A stretch of 14,194 nucleotides of DNA, from assembly GCA_002482005.1 (NCBI GenBank), contig DLFD01000095.1:1-14194 (forward strand), given 5' to 3'. This DNA is from Lachnospiraceae bacterium UBA7729. GTDB lineage: Bacteria > Bacillota > Clostridia > Lachnospirales > Lachnospiraceae. Below the pieces are notes generated by a model. The model was not told where the DNA came from. It saw only the letters and a program-made list of their open reading frames with translations, and made no database searches. The position numbers were made by a program, and so were the translations under genes. Within the stretch, counting starts at the first letter, position 1. Every line of letters starts with the position of its first letter. Positions 7,125-14,043 of this stretch are shown here, in pieces.

Positions 7125-7140
7125 TGATAAACGTTTTACA
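7125..7140. promoter_or_regulatory. LacI-family-like operator palindrome upstream of the cassette
   Basis: TGATAAACGTTTTACA is an imperfect 16-bp palindrome (6 of 8 pairs) centred on CG, with outer TG...CA, the general shape of LacI/GalR-family operators. Half-site spacing is one base longer per side than a CcpA cre consensus, so cre is less likely. It lies 82 bp before the first cassette gene. No regulator gene is present in the window. Confidence 0.3.
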
Positions 7141-7188
7141 CGTGCCGGGTATGATTAACAGGCGTCTTATGCCACGGACTAAATATGG

Positions 7189-7206
7189 TGGGGTCAGACC
7201 CCATTT
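7189..7206 (+). repeat. GGGGTC palindrome, left copy flanking the ABC cassette
   Basis: TGGGGTC-A-GACCCCA (7189-7203) is a perfect 7-bp inverted repeat with a one-base centre, followed by TTT. It lies just before the RBS of the phosphatase gene. Its reverse complement matches 13806-13823 at 16 of 18 bases. Confidence 0.75.
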
Positions 7207-7221
7207 ACACATGGAGGGGAT

Positions 7222-8031
7222 ATGTTGAACAGGGTGAGAAAGACGGACAGAGATATCGGACTTACGGGGGTTCATAATGCCAGGCAGCTGGGTGGTTATC
7301 TGACCGGGGACGGCCGGCGGGTCCGCGGGGATGTTCTGATTCGTTCGGGCAAGCTCATGAGGGCGACGGATGAAGATATACGGATTCTGACCGGGACGTA
7401 TCGCCTGAAGGAGGTGTTTGATTTCAGGACAAGGCTGGAGCGGGAATCGGAGCCGGATCCGCACATACCCGGGGTGAAAAATGTACATATCCCGATTCTG
7501 GATGAGGCGGAGGTGGGCAGTGTGATGGCGGCTGCCCATGTACAGGATCCTTTTGACAAGCTTTTTACCTATATTCAGGGTATGGATATTCCGGCACTGT
7601 ATGTGGACATGTCTGACAGCAGTTATTGTAGGGAAGGGTATCATCAGTTTTTTCAACAGCTTCTGGAACACCGGGAAGGAGCGGTACTCTGGCACTGCAC
7701 GGCCGGCAAGGACAGGGTCGGGCTGGGAACGGCTCTTCTTCTTTCCGCTCTTGGCGTGGACCGGGAGACCATTCTGGAGGATTTTGCCCTGTCCGATGCA
7801 TATTATGGAAAAGATGCGGACAGGGCTGAGGAGATGGCGAGGGCCAGAAATGTTCCTGAGGAGAAGGCAGCCCAGCTCAGAGCGGTCGTCAGCGTCAACA
7901 GGGATTACATGGAACGGGCTCTTAATCATATCGACCAGGAATACGGGACTGTGGAACGGTATCTGAAGGAAGCGATCGGGCTCTCCGACTCTGAGCTGGA
8001 GGATCTGAAAGGCAAATATCTGGAAGGCTGA
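7222..8031 (+). CDS. Tyrosine-protein phosphatase (HCX5R, Y_phosphatase3 type)
   Basis: The 269-residue cytoplasmic protein has the signature HCTAGKDRVG at 158-167 (Cys159 nucleophile, Arg165 phosphate-binding loop). The K-D before the Arg is typical of the bacterial Y_phosphatase3 / LipA-like group, members of which act on phosphotyrosine, phosphoserine/threonine or phosphoinositides. The N-terminus NARQLGGY (19-26), the segment VLIRSGKL and the EVFDFRT segment (64-70) are the other conserved parts of this family. GGAGGGGA at 7213-7220 supports the start. It is the first gene of a plus-strand series ending at 13801. A 106-bp gap separates it from the next gene, so membership of the same transcript is likely but not proven. 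Function could be dephosphorylation of an imported phosphoester or protein regulation; the sequence does not distinguish them. Confidence 0.9.
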   Translation: MLNRVRKTDRDIGLTGVHNARQLGGYLTGDGRRVRGDVLIRSGKLMRATDEDIRILTGTYRLKEVFDFRTRLERESEPDPHIPGVKNVHIPILDEAEVGSVMAAAHVQDPFDKLFTYIQGMDIPALYVDMSDSSYCREGYHQFFQQLLEHREGAVLWHCTAGKDRVGLGTALLLSALGVDRETILEDFALSDAYYGKDADRAEEMARARNVPEEKAAQLRAVVSVNRDYMERALNHIDQEYGTVERYLKEAIGLSDSELEDLKGKYLEG

Positions 8032-8137
8032 TTTACAAATGTTTTACCGAAACTTGCCTTACCTTCGTCTTTGCATTTTACAGCCGCGTGGTTGAATCCT
8101 GTTTGTTAGTAAATGTTGTTAAGACGGAGGCATCTGG

Positions 8138-8623
8138 ATGAGTGGTTTCCAGCATTTTCAGCAGAGTATGAGCGGGACGCTGAATCGTGGTTTTCAGGGG
8201 CATATCCTGTATACATTTCTGATCCCGGAGGAAGTGAAGACGATCCGGATTGCATTTCGCTTCAATAAAAGGGAGTGGGAAGGAAATACGGAGTCCCTTC
8301 GCAATCGCTGCAGAGAGGCGCTTCTTCAGAATGTGCCGCAGCAGTATGTGACGGATGACGAGGTCACGGCTGCCATGGGTCATGTGAAGGGCGAGATCAA
8401 TCTTTCAGTCCGCTATAACGGGCGGGAGATCGGGGGCATGCACAGAAATCTTCTGCTGAAAGAAGGAGTCATCGGTCCGGACTTAGCGAGTGTCGGTTTT
8501 CTGCCAACCAGATTCTGCGGCGGCATCCTCCAGCTGGATCTTCACTGCCTTCATATCGTGAACGATAAAACGGAGTACGAGCTGAAGGTCTGCGGTGCAG
8601 ACGGAAACGGGGCAGCGCTATGA
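8138..8623 (+). CDS. Small beta-rich protein, likely detached N-terminal domain of a CehA/McbA-type hydrolase
   Basis: The product has 161 residues, no signal peptide and no membrane helix. CGGAGG (8125-8130) precedes ATG 8138. The stop overlaps the start of the PHP hydrolase gene (ATGA at 8620-8623), so the two are translationally coupled. The sequence has an opening FQGHILYTFLIPEEVKTIRI, then a beta strand with INLSVRY, then GVIGPDLASVGFLPTRF, and ends with CLHIVNDKTEYELKV. This order (G-x-LY-x-F-x-V-P strand, basic strand, ATPGF-x-PGP-like turn, final Y-x-L-x-V strand) resembles the beta-sandwich domain that precedes the PHP domain in many single-chain CehA/McbA family metallohydrolases. 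The resemblance is from pattern memory and was not searched. If correct, the hydrolase is split into two subunits. Otherwise it is an unknown protein partnered with the PHP enzyme. Confidence 0.65.
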   Translation: MSGFQHFQQSMSGTLNRGFQGHILYTFLIPEEVKTIRIAFRFNKREWEGNTESLRNRCREALLQNVPQQYVTDDEVTAAMGHVKGEINLSVRYNGREIGGMHRNLLLKEGVIGPDLASVGFLPTRFCGGILQLDLHCLHIVNDKTEYELKVCGADGNGAAL

Positions 8624-9609
8624 GCAGATTCATCAGGGCAGAACTTCACAATCATACAAACGAATCCGACGGAAGCCTTTCTGTAAAGGAACTGATCGAT
8701 TATGCAGCGGCGCAGAATTTCGAAGTTATGGCGCTGACCGATCACAACACGGTATCCGGTCATCTGAAGGCGATTCGGGAGGCTTCCGGCAGGAATCTGG
8801 AGATCATTCCGGGAATTGAGCTTACGACCATGTTTGGACACCTCCTCGCGCTGAATATTGGCCGGTGGGTCGATGATACGATGCTGGATCCGGAAAGACC
8901 AGAGCTGTATCTGAGAGCCGTCCGTCATGCCGGAGCAAGGCTGATCGGTCTGGCCCACCCCTTCTGCATCGGAGAACCCATTATGGTAGGATGCAGAAAT
9001 TCCATGCATTTTCGTTATCCGGAAGAACTTGACTACATTGAGATATACAACTGCGGAGCGGGCGATCCGCTCTCCGGAAACATGCAGGCACTTGAGTGGT
9101 GGGAAGAACTGGTCCTTCAGGGATATCGGATCGCAGCGGTTTCCGGTATTGATCTTCATACCCTTCCAAGAAATGAAAATGTCTTCACCACTTACGCGGA
9201 GACCCCAGACAGTATACAGGTTTTGGGCGATGAGGGAAAAGATGCGGAAAGCGTCCCCAGGGCAGAACTTGTCATGGATGCAATTATGAAACAGAAGACA
9301 TTCATTTCAAAGGGACCCAGACTCAGTGCAGAATGGAAAGGCGAATGGCTGAAAGTCAGGCTTGATCACAGCTCGGGCTATCTGGGGTGGTCAGAGGAAA
9401 AGGCTCGGAAGTCACAGCTTCTTCTGCAGGTCCGCCAGGACACGGGCAGAGAGTGGAGAGAGAAGCTTACAAACCCGGATCTGGCTGCAGTCAGGATCGG
9501 TCCGGATGTTTCCCATCTTGTCATCCGTCTGTATCAGGATACATACGAGGACTCACATCTGCTTGCAGCAGGGGTCCAGTGCCACCTGGATGAGGAGGCG
9601 AAACAGTGA
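8620..9609 (+). CDS. PHP-domain metallohydrolase, CehA/McbA-like
   Basis: The 329-residue protein has all PHP metal-ligand motifs: HNHTNESDG (H10, H12, D17), LTDHNT (D41, H42), GIEL (E67), a further His in FGHLLAL (H74), AHPF (H113) and SGIDLH (D178, H180). PHP enzymes bind two or three metals and cleave phosphoesters, and CehA/McbA-like members also cleave other esters such as carbamates. The LHNHT, LTDHN and SGIDLHT spacing and the length fit the CehA/McbA group. The C-terminal 100 residues form a beta-rich extension without known motifs. The gene overlaps its upstream partner by 4 bp and its GTG-started downstream permease by 4 bp, so it belongs to a tightly coupled operon. No signal peptide is present, so the enzyme should act in the cytoplasm on an imported substrate. 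Confidence 0.9.
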   Translation: MSRFIRAELHNHTNESDGSLSVKELIDYAAAQNFEVMALTDHNTVSGHLKAIREASGRNLEIIPGIELTTMFGHLLALNIGRWVDDTMLDPERPELYLRAVRHAGARLIGLAHPFCIGEPIMVGCRNSMHFRYPEELDYIEIYNCGAGDPLSGNMQALEWWEELVLQGYRIAAVSGIDLHTLPRNENVFTTYAETPDSIQVLGDEGKDAESVPRAELVMDAIMKQKTFISKGPRLSAEWKGEWLKVRLDHSSGYLGWSEEKARKSQLLLQVRQDTGREWREKLTNPDLAAVRIGPDVSHLVIRLYQDTYEDSHLLAAGVQCHLDEEAKQ

Positions 9610-10427
9610 AACGACTTTATTATCTGCTCGGGAAGAATAAGTTCTGGGAATACATTCTGTTCGCGGTCTTTATTCTGGTGTTTTACGGACCGCTTGTGAA
9701 CATGCTCACCCTTTCCTTTGCGGGAAAGTACAACTATCCGGACGTGGTTCCGAAGACCTACGGTCTCAAGTGGTGGCAGTTCATTCTCAGCAACAAGAAT
9801 CTGGTAAGCTCCATCACCCAGTCGCTGATCCTGGCTATCGTGGTTACAGCTTTGTCCCTTCTGATCTGTCTGCCGGCAGCCTACGCGATCGCCCGCTTCC
9901 AGTTTAAGGGCAGAACCCTCGTGCGCCTGAGCTTCCTTCTGACGAATGCATTTCCAAAGATGGGAATCTACACGGCTATGGCGGTCGTTTTCTACAAGAT
10001 TCATCTGATGGGGACGTTCACGGGTGTCGTTCTTGTCCATATCGTCAACACCATGATGTTCATGGTCTGGATTCCAAGCGGTTCTTTCGCAAATGTTCAT
10101 ATCCAGCAGGAGGAGAGTGCGAGGGATGTAGGGGCGGGACCGATCCGCACCTTCTTTCACATCACCATGCCTCTGGCGTGGCCGGGAATCATCGTCGCCT
10201 CGCTTTACACCTTCCTCGGTTCCATGGAAGAAGCACAGGGCTCACTTCTGATCGGTCTTCCGAATGTCCATACGATGCCGAGCGAGCTGTACGGAATCAT
10301 CATGTCCTATGCAGATACAGCAGGATCTGTATTTGCGGTCATCCTGCTGATCCCGGCGCTGATCCTGCTGATCGTGTTCCGGAAATATCTGAGTGGGGAA
10401 GCAATGTCCAAAGGCTTCCGTATGTGA
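9606..10427 (+). CDS. ABC transporter permease (binding-protein-dependent importer), subunit A
   Basis: The 273-residue integral membrane protein has about six helices (roughly 17-37, 70-97, 107-131, 138-157, 190-207, 239-258). The EAA cytoplasmic loop for contact with the ATPase is visible as EESARDVGAGPIRTFFHITMP (169-189). It belongs to the BPD_transp_1 superfamily, the subgroup used by polyamine, phosphonate, iron and thiamine-type importers. Start codon GTG overlaps the PHP gene stop (GTGA, 9606-9609), so it is translationally coupled. Together with the second permease (12950-13801) it would form the heterodimeric channel. Substrate unknown. Confidence 0.95.
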   Translation: MKRLYYLLGKNKFWEYILFAVFILVFYGPLVNMLTLSFAGKYNYPDVVPKTYGLKWWQFILSNKNLVSSITQSLILAIVVTALSLLICLPAAYAIARFQFKGRTLVRLSFLLTNAFPKMGIYTAMAVVFYKIHLMGTFTGVVLVHIVNTMMFMVWIPSGSFANVHIQQEESARDVGAGPIRTFFHITMPLAWPGIIVASLYTFLGSMEEAQGSLLIGLPNVHTMPSELYGIIMSYADTAGSVFAVILLIPALILLIVFRKYLSGEAMSKGFRM

Positions 10428-10470
10428 CTGAGCGAAGGAGCGGTGTGCAGAGCTTCCTTTTGTGACTGAG
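10414..10470 (+). repeat. Local 38-bp tandem duplication around the permease stop codon
   Basis: GCTTCCGTATGTGACTGAG (10414-10432) recurs 38 bp later as GCTTCCTTTTGTGACTGAG (10452-10470), 17 of 19 identical. The copy carries a second GTGACTGAG, which creates an apparent in-frame GTG start at 10462 for the ATPase gene. Confidence 0.65.
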
Positions 10471-10530
10471 ATAACTGAGCTAAGCGACGGTATCAGGGGA
10501 CTTCTGCATGCAGTGGAAAGGGTAGATGAG

Positions 10531-11526
10531 ATGGAAGACAGCATCAAGCTTGAGATTAAGAACCTGACAAAGATGTTCAATGACCATGAAGGCGTTCATG
10601 ACATCAACCTGACTGTTCACAACGGGGAACTTCTGACTCTCCTGGGACCTTCCGGGTGCGGAAAGACGACGATCCTGAGGGCGATCGGGGGCTTCAACAA
10701 GATTCAGAGTGGGGAGATCATCCTGGACGGAAAGGATATCACGGCGCTTCCGCCGGAAAAAAGGCCTACCGGCATGGTCTTCCAGAGCTACAATCTCTGG
10801 CCGCATATGACGATCTACGAAAACATGGAATTCGGATTGAAGCTCCGGAAAACCGGGAAAGCGGAACGGAGAAGCATGATCGAAAGTATGCTGAAGCTGG
10901 TTCGCATGGACGGGTCTGAGAAGAAGTATCCGGGGCAGCTATCCGGAGGACAGCAGCAGAGAGTCGCTATTGCGAGGGCACTGGTCCTGAAGCCGTCCCT
11001 GCTTCTTCTGGATGAGCCCTTCTCGGCTTTGGACGCAAAGATCAGGGCGGCGATGAGGGACGAGTTGAAAAGAATTCAGCAGGAGGCGGGCCTGACGATC
11101 GTCTTTGTCACGCATGATCAGGAGGAAGCCATGGCGCTGTCTGACCGGATCGCCGTCATGAGCAGGGGCATTATCCAGCAGATCGATACTCCGACGGAAC
11201 TGTATGACCATCCGCAGAAGGAATTCGTTGCCAGGTTCATCGGAGATATGAATGAACTTGAGGGAGGTACCGGAGAAAAAGCGATCCTCGTGCGTCCGGA
11301 GGACATCACACTTCGTCCTGATGAGGAGAAAGCACCGGGTGCCCTTACTTACCAGGGCAGGATCATCGACATCATGATGCTTGGGCACTATCTGAAGGTG
11401 ATCATCAGCACCGGAAAAGACAAAGAGATCAGCGCGTTTGTCAAGAGAGAGGAAGTCGGAGACTGGACTCCGGGCGAAACAATCGCCTATTCCTGGAGAA
11501 AGCGCGTCACGACCATTGAAGGATGA
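10531..11526 (+). CDS. ABC transporter ATP-binding protein with TOBE-like C-terminus
   Basis: The 331-residue ATPase has Walker A GPSGCGKT (39-46), Q-loop FQSYN (Q85), signature LSGGQQQR (137-144), Walker B LLLLDE (157-162), D-loop SALD (165-168) and switch His195 in THDQEEA. Residues about 240-331 form a C-terminal TOBE-like regulatory domain, with VRPEDITLRP typical of the MalK/PotA/FbpC class. It energises the importer encoded by the flanking permeases. ATG 10531 is preferred: it starts right before the family's N-terminal strand (KLEIKNLTKMF) and has an AAAGGG-type RBS at 10517-10522. The in-frame GTG at 10462 would add 23 residues and lies in a local duplication of upstream DNA. Confidence 0.96.
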   Translation: MEDSIKLEIKNLTKMFNDHEGVHDINLTVHNGELLTLLGPSGCGKTTILRAIGGFNKIQSGEIILDGKDITALPPEKRPTGMVFQSYNLWPHMTIYENMEFGLKLRKTGKAERRSMIESMLKLVRMDGSEKKYPGQLSGGQQQRVAIARALVLKPSLLLLDEPFSALDAKIRAAMRDELKRIQQEAGLTIVFVTHDQEEAMALSDRIAVMSRGIIQQIDTPTELYDHPQKEFVARFIGDMNELEGGTGEKAILVRPEDITLRPDEEKAPGALTYQGRIIDIMMLGHYLKVIISTGKDKEISAFVKREEVGDWTPGETIAYSWRKRVTTIEG

Positions 11527-11679
11527 CAGGATATCAGCTGGTGAACCGCATAGCGCAGGTGCAGGAAATGATTTGATTCCTGATACAGTTCCCGGCATAT
11601 GCAGCATTTTCACCGGAAGATATAGATGAAACCAGCAGCAGAAACAGAAAAATGTGAAAGAGTTTCAAGGAGGAACAAT

Positions 11680-12843
11680 ATGAAAAGAAGGATGTGGGTA
11701 AGAACTGCTCTCTTCGCAGCAGGAATGACCATGATGTCCGCATGTGCAGCTATGGCTGACGATGTGCCGACCGTTACCATGTGGGGAAATGGCGGCCAGG
11801 AGGTGCGCGATGGTCTTCAGGCAATTGCGGATGCCTATAACGCAGATCCGGAGTACAGCAAGAAGGCAAAGGTCGAGGTTCAGTTCGTCGTATCCGGAAC
11901 CAACGAGCAGAGCCTTCCGGACCGTCTTGCAGCTGCCTACAAAGCAGGCGAGACCGATACGGATTTCGACCTGGTCGTAACCGATGACTCCGCAATCTCC
12001 CAGATCCTGGGCGTGACTGCTCCGGACTTCTTTGAAAAGATCGATACTTCCAAACTGTCCAATTACGACAACCTCGTCTTCAAGGATAACGTCATCGGAG
12101 ATACATTTATCCCCTACAGAGGAACAGCAGTTTATCTTGCCTACAATTCCGATGTTGTGCCTGAGCCGCCGAAGACTTCCGATGAACTCTTCCAGTGGAT
12201 AAAAGACAACCCGGGACGTTTTGCCTACTGCGATCCTTCCACCGGAGGATCAGGCTACTCCTTCGTCTGCAACCAGATCTACGATCAGCTTCCTGATGAG
12301 GCTATGACCTCCGCGGATGAGAGCTGGGAGACAGACCACACGGAAGAATGGGACAATGCTTTCAAAAAGCTTGCCGATATCCACCAGTATCTGTATCAGA
12401 CTGGAGGGTCCGTTCAGTATCCGATGAAGAACCAGGGGGCTCTGGACCTGCTTGCCATGAATGAGATCGATATGACTCCGGCATTCGCAAACATGGTCCT
12501 TGCCCAGAAAGCTATGGGAACTCTCCCGGAGAATATCAAGCTGACTCAGATCGACAAGCCTTTCATGGGGGCTCTTGCAGGATTCACCATTCCGACCATC
12601 GGATCTGACAAGGAAGCCGCACTCAGCGTCATTGACTTCTATATCTCTAATGAGGCTCAGGCAATCGACTGGAACAAGATGTACGCGACTCCTGTCGTAG
12701 ACCCGACCAAGCTGGAAGGTCTTGATCATTCCGACTGGATCGAGCAGGTCAACATGGACAGCCTCCGTTTCCTGGCAATCGGCGACATCGCTACCGATAT
12801 CAGGACCAGATGGGCAGACGAGATCGGAGTACTTGCGCAGTAA
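11680..12843 (+). CDS. ABC transporter extracellular solute-binding protein
   Basis: AAGGAGG (11667-11673) 6 bp before ATG 11680 fixes the start and gives 387 residues. The signal sequence (1-26) has a basic MKRRMWVR head and a hydrophobic core. It can end either as a weak lipobox (MSAC, Cys22) or with signal peptidase I cleavage after AMA (26). The mature protein starts DDVPTVTMWGNGGQE and fits solute-binding families of the periplasmic-binding type II fold (SBP_bac_6/8-like). FDLVVTDDSA, IPYRGTAVYLAYNSD and PGRFAYCDPSTGGSGYSFV are the typical inter-lobe and ligand-cleft segments. The last resembles YnjB-like binding proteins. Two cysteines in that region (YCDP and VCNQ) could form a disulfide. 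A 153-bp gap precedes the gene, suggesting separate control; no convincing promoter was found there. Confidence 0.94.
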   Translation: MKRRMWVRTALFAAGMTMMSACAAMADDVPTVTMWGNGGQEVRDGLQAIADAYNADPEYSKKAKVEVQFVVSGTNEQSLPDRLAAAYKAGETDTDFDLVVTDDSAISQILGVTAPDFFEKIDTSKLSNYDNLVFKDNVIGDTFIPYRGTAVYLAYNSDVVPEPPKTSDELFQWIKDNPGRFAYCDPSTGGSGYSFVCNQIYDQLPDEAMTSADESWETDHTEEWDNAFKKLADIHQYLYQTGGSVQYPMKNQGALDLLAMNEIDMTPAFANMVLAQKAMGTLPENIKLTQIDKPFMGALAGFTIPTIGSDKEAALSVIDFYISNEAQAIDWNKMYATPVVDPTKLEGLDHSDWIEQVNMDSLRFLAIGDIATDIRTRWADEIGVLAQ

Positions 12844-12858
12844 TCTGGAGAACAGAAA

Positions 12859-12890
12859 GCGTGTGCCGGAAAGAAACTTCCGGCACACGC
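12859..12890 (+). promoter_or_regulatory. Perfect 13-bp intergenic hairpin after the binding-protein gene
   Basis: GCGTGTGCCGGAA (12859-12871) pairs perfectly with TTCCGGCACACGC (12878-12890) around a 6-nt AGAAAC loop. There is no T-tract after it, so it is not a canonical terminator. It lies 15 bp after the binding-protein stop and 59 bp before the next permease. Such hairpins often protect upstream mRNA 3' ends or attenuate read-through, raising binding protein over permease. Confidence 0.7.
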
Positions 12891-12949
12891 ACCATCTTAT
12901 AAATACCGGCGCACACTCCTCGCCTTAAAAATAAAAGGGGATCTGAGAT

Positions 12950-13801
12950 ATGCTGACAGACAAAAAAGAACACAATTTCTGGCCTTACCTGATGGTTGCG
13001 CCTGCCTTCATCCTGATGACGCTGGTCGTTATCATCCCGATCATCAATACGGTATGGCAGTCATTTCATACAGCGGATGGTGTGGCTACAGCTTCCAATT
13101 ATACATTTTTCTTCCAGGATGAAATGTCCAGAAAGAGCTTTCTTTTCACACTGGAGGAGGCCTGCCTGACGACCGGACTCAGCGTCTTTTTCAGCATTCT
13201 GCTGTCACTGTATCTGAGATTCGGCAACAGCCCCATTTCCAGAGTGGTCGGAACCATCTATCTTCTGCCCAGGTTCATCCCCGGAATCGCGGCGGTCTAT
13301 GCCGTCATGAACATCATAAAAAACGGGGGATTCATTTCCAGATTCATGATGCTATTCGGAATCAATTATAAGCCGAATGTTCTTTATGACCTGAAAGGCA
13401 TAGTTCTCAGCAACCTCTGGTTCTCCATTCCCTTCTGCACGATGATGGTCGTGGCTGCCTTGTCGGCAGTCAGCGATTCTTATATTGAGAGTGCGAGAGA
13501 CTGCGGGACCGGCAGCGGGAAGATCCTTACAAGGATCATCCTGCCGCTGACTTACAAGGACATCATCGTCGCCGGAACATTCATCTTCATGGGCCAGATC
13601 GGGTCCTTCACGATCCCCTATCTGACCGGACCCAACAACCCCAAGATGCTGGGAATCCTTCTCTACCAGCAGGCAGCAACGTACTTCGACTACCAGAGGG
13701 CAGCAGCCCTGTCTGTTCTCATGTTCCTCCTCTGCCTGGTGGGAGCATTCGTGTACGTGTACACAAACCTCCACGAAGACGACTGGAAGAAGAGAAGCTG
13801 A
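12950..13801 (+). CDS. ABC transporter permease (binding-protein-dependent importer), subunit B
   Basis: The 283-residue membrane protein has about six helices (roughly 13-36, 69-90, 100-122, 149-172, 203-222, 249-271). The EAA loop is IESARDCGTGSGKILTRIILP (179-199) with the conserved Gly. The MLTDKKEHNFWPYLMVAPAF opening is the usual cytoplasmic N-terminus and first helix of the upstream-type permease partner. AAAAGGGG about 9 bp upstream supports the start. It would pair with the permease at 9606-10427. In most importers of this class the two permease genes are adjacent; here the ATPase and binding-protein genes lie between them. It is the last gene before the operon terminator. Confidence 0.95.
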   Translation: MLTDKKEHNFWPYLMVAPAFILMTLVVIIPIINTVWQSFHTADGVATASNYTFFFQDEMSRKSFLFTLEEACLTTGLSVFFSILLSLYLRFGNSPISRVVGTIYLLPRFIPGIAAVYAVMNIIKNGGFISRFMMLFGINYKPNVLYDLKGIVLSNLWFSIPFCTMMVVAALSAVSDSYIESARDCGTGSGKILTRIILPLTYKDIIVAGTFIFMGQIGSFTIPYLTGPNNPKMLGILLYQQAATYFDYQRAAALSVLMFLLCLVGAFVYVYTNLHEDDWKKRS

Positions 13802-13805
13802 CAGA

Positions 13806-13823
13806 AAATGGGGTCTGCCCCCT
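13806..13823 (-). repeat. GGGGTC motif, right copy flanking the ABC cassette
   Basis: AAATGGGGTCTGCCCCCT starts 4 bp after the last permease stop and is the inverted counterpart of 7189-7206 (16 of 18 bases identical). Its own palindrome is imperfect: a C replaces the A that would complete GGGGTCTGACCCC. Confidence 0.65.
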
Positions 13824-13854
13824 AATTCGCCGAATTCAGTGAATCGATGCAGAG

Positions 13855-13881
13855 AACCTCCGGACGTTCCGGAGGTTTTTT
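13855..13881 (+). terminator. Operon terminator after the ABC cassette
   Basis: AACCTCCGGA (13855-13864) pairs perfectly with TCCGGAGGTT (13868-13877) around a 3-nt loop, followed by a T-run to 13881. It closes the plus-strand operon 54 bp after its last stop codon. Confidence 0.92.
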
Positions 13882-14043
13882 CATCGGTATCTGGAATCGC
13901 GCACCGCGCACGAGAGGATGAAGCAGGACTATTTCTTCAACAAAAATGGAAGGTAGCTGACGGACGGAGAAATACTGATAAAGCACCAGTGTTAACTTCC
14001 TGAGATTTTTCCTACTAGAGCTATCTGCGCTGCACAGACAGCT

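Noticed and set aside
7117..7929. Minus-strand frame of 270 codons opposite the phosphatase
   Set aside because: The plus strand encodes a full HCX5R phosphatase with RBS; the antisense product has no recognisable features.
11562..11582. CAGGAA-N9-TTCCTG inverted repeat in the leader of the binding-protein gene
   Set aside because: The stem is only 6 bp with a 9-nt loop and no T-tract or conserved regulatory context; not distinguishable from chance.
11573..11601. Possible promoter TTGATT-N17-CATATG before the binding-protein gene
   Set aside because: The -10 element matches only three of six consensus bases; too weak to list as a feature.
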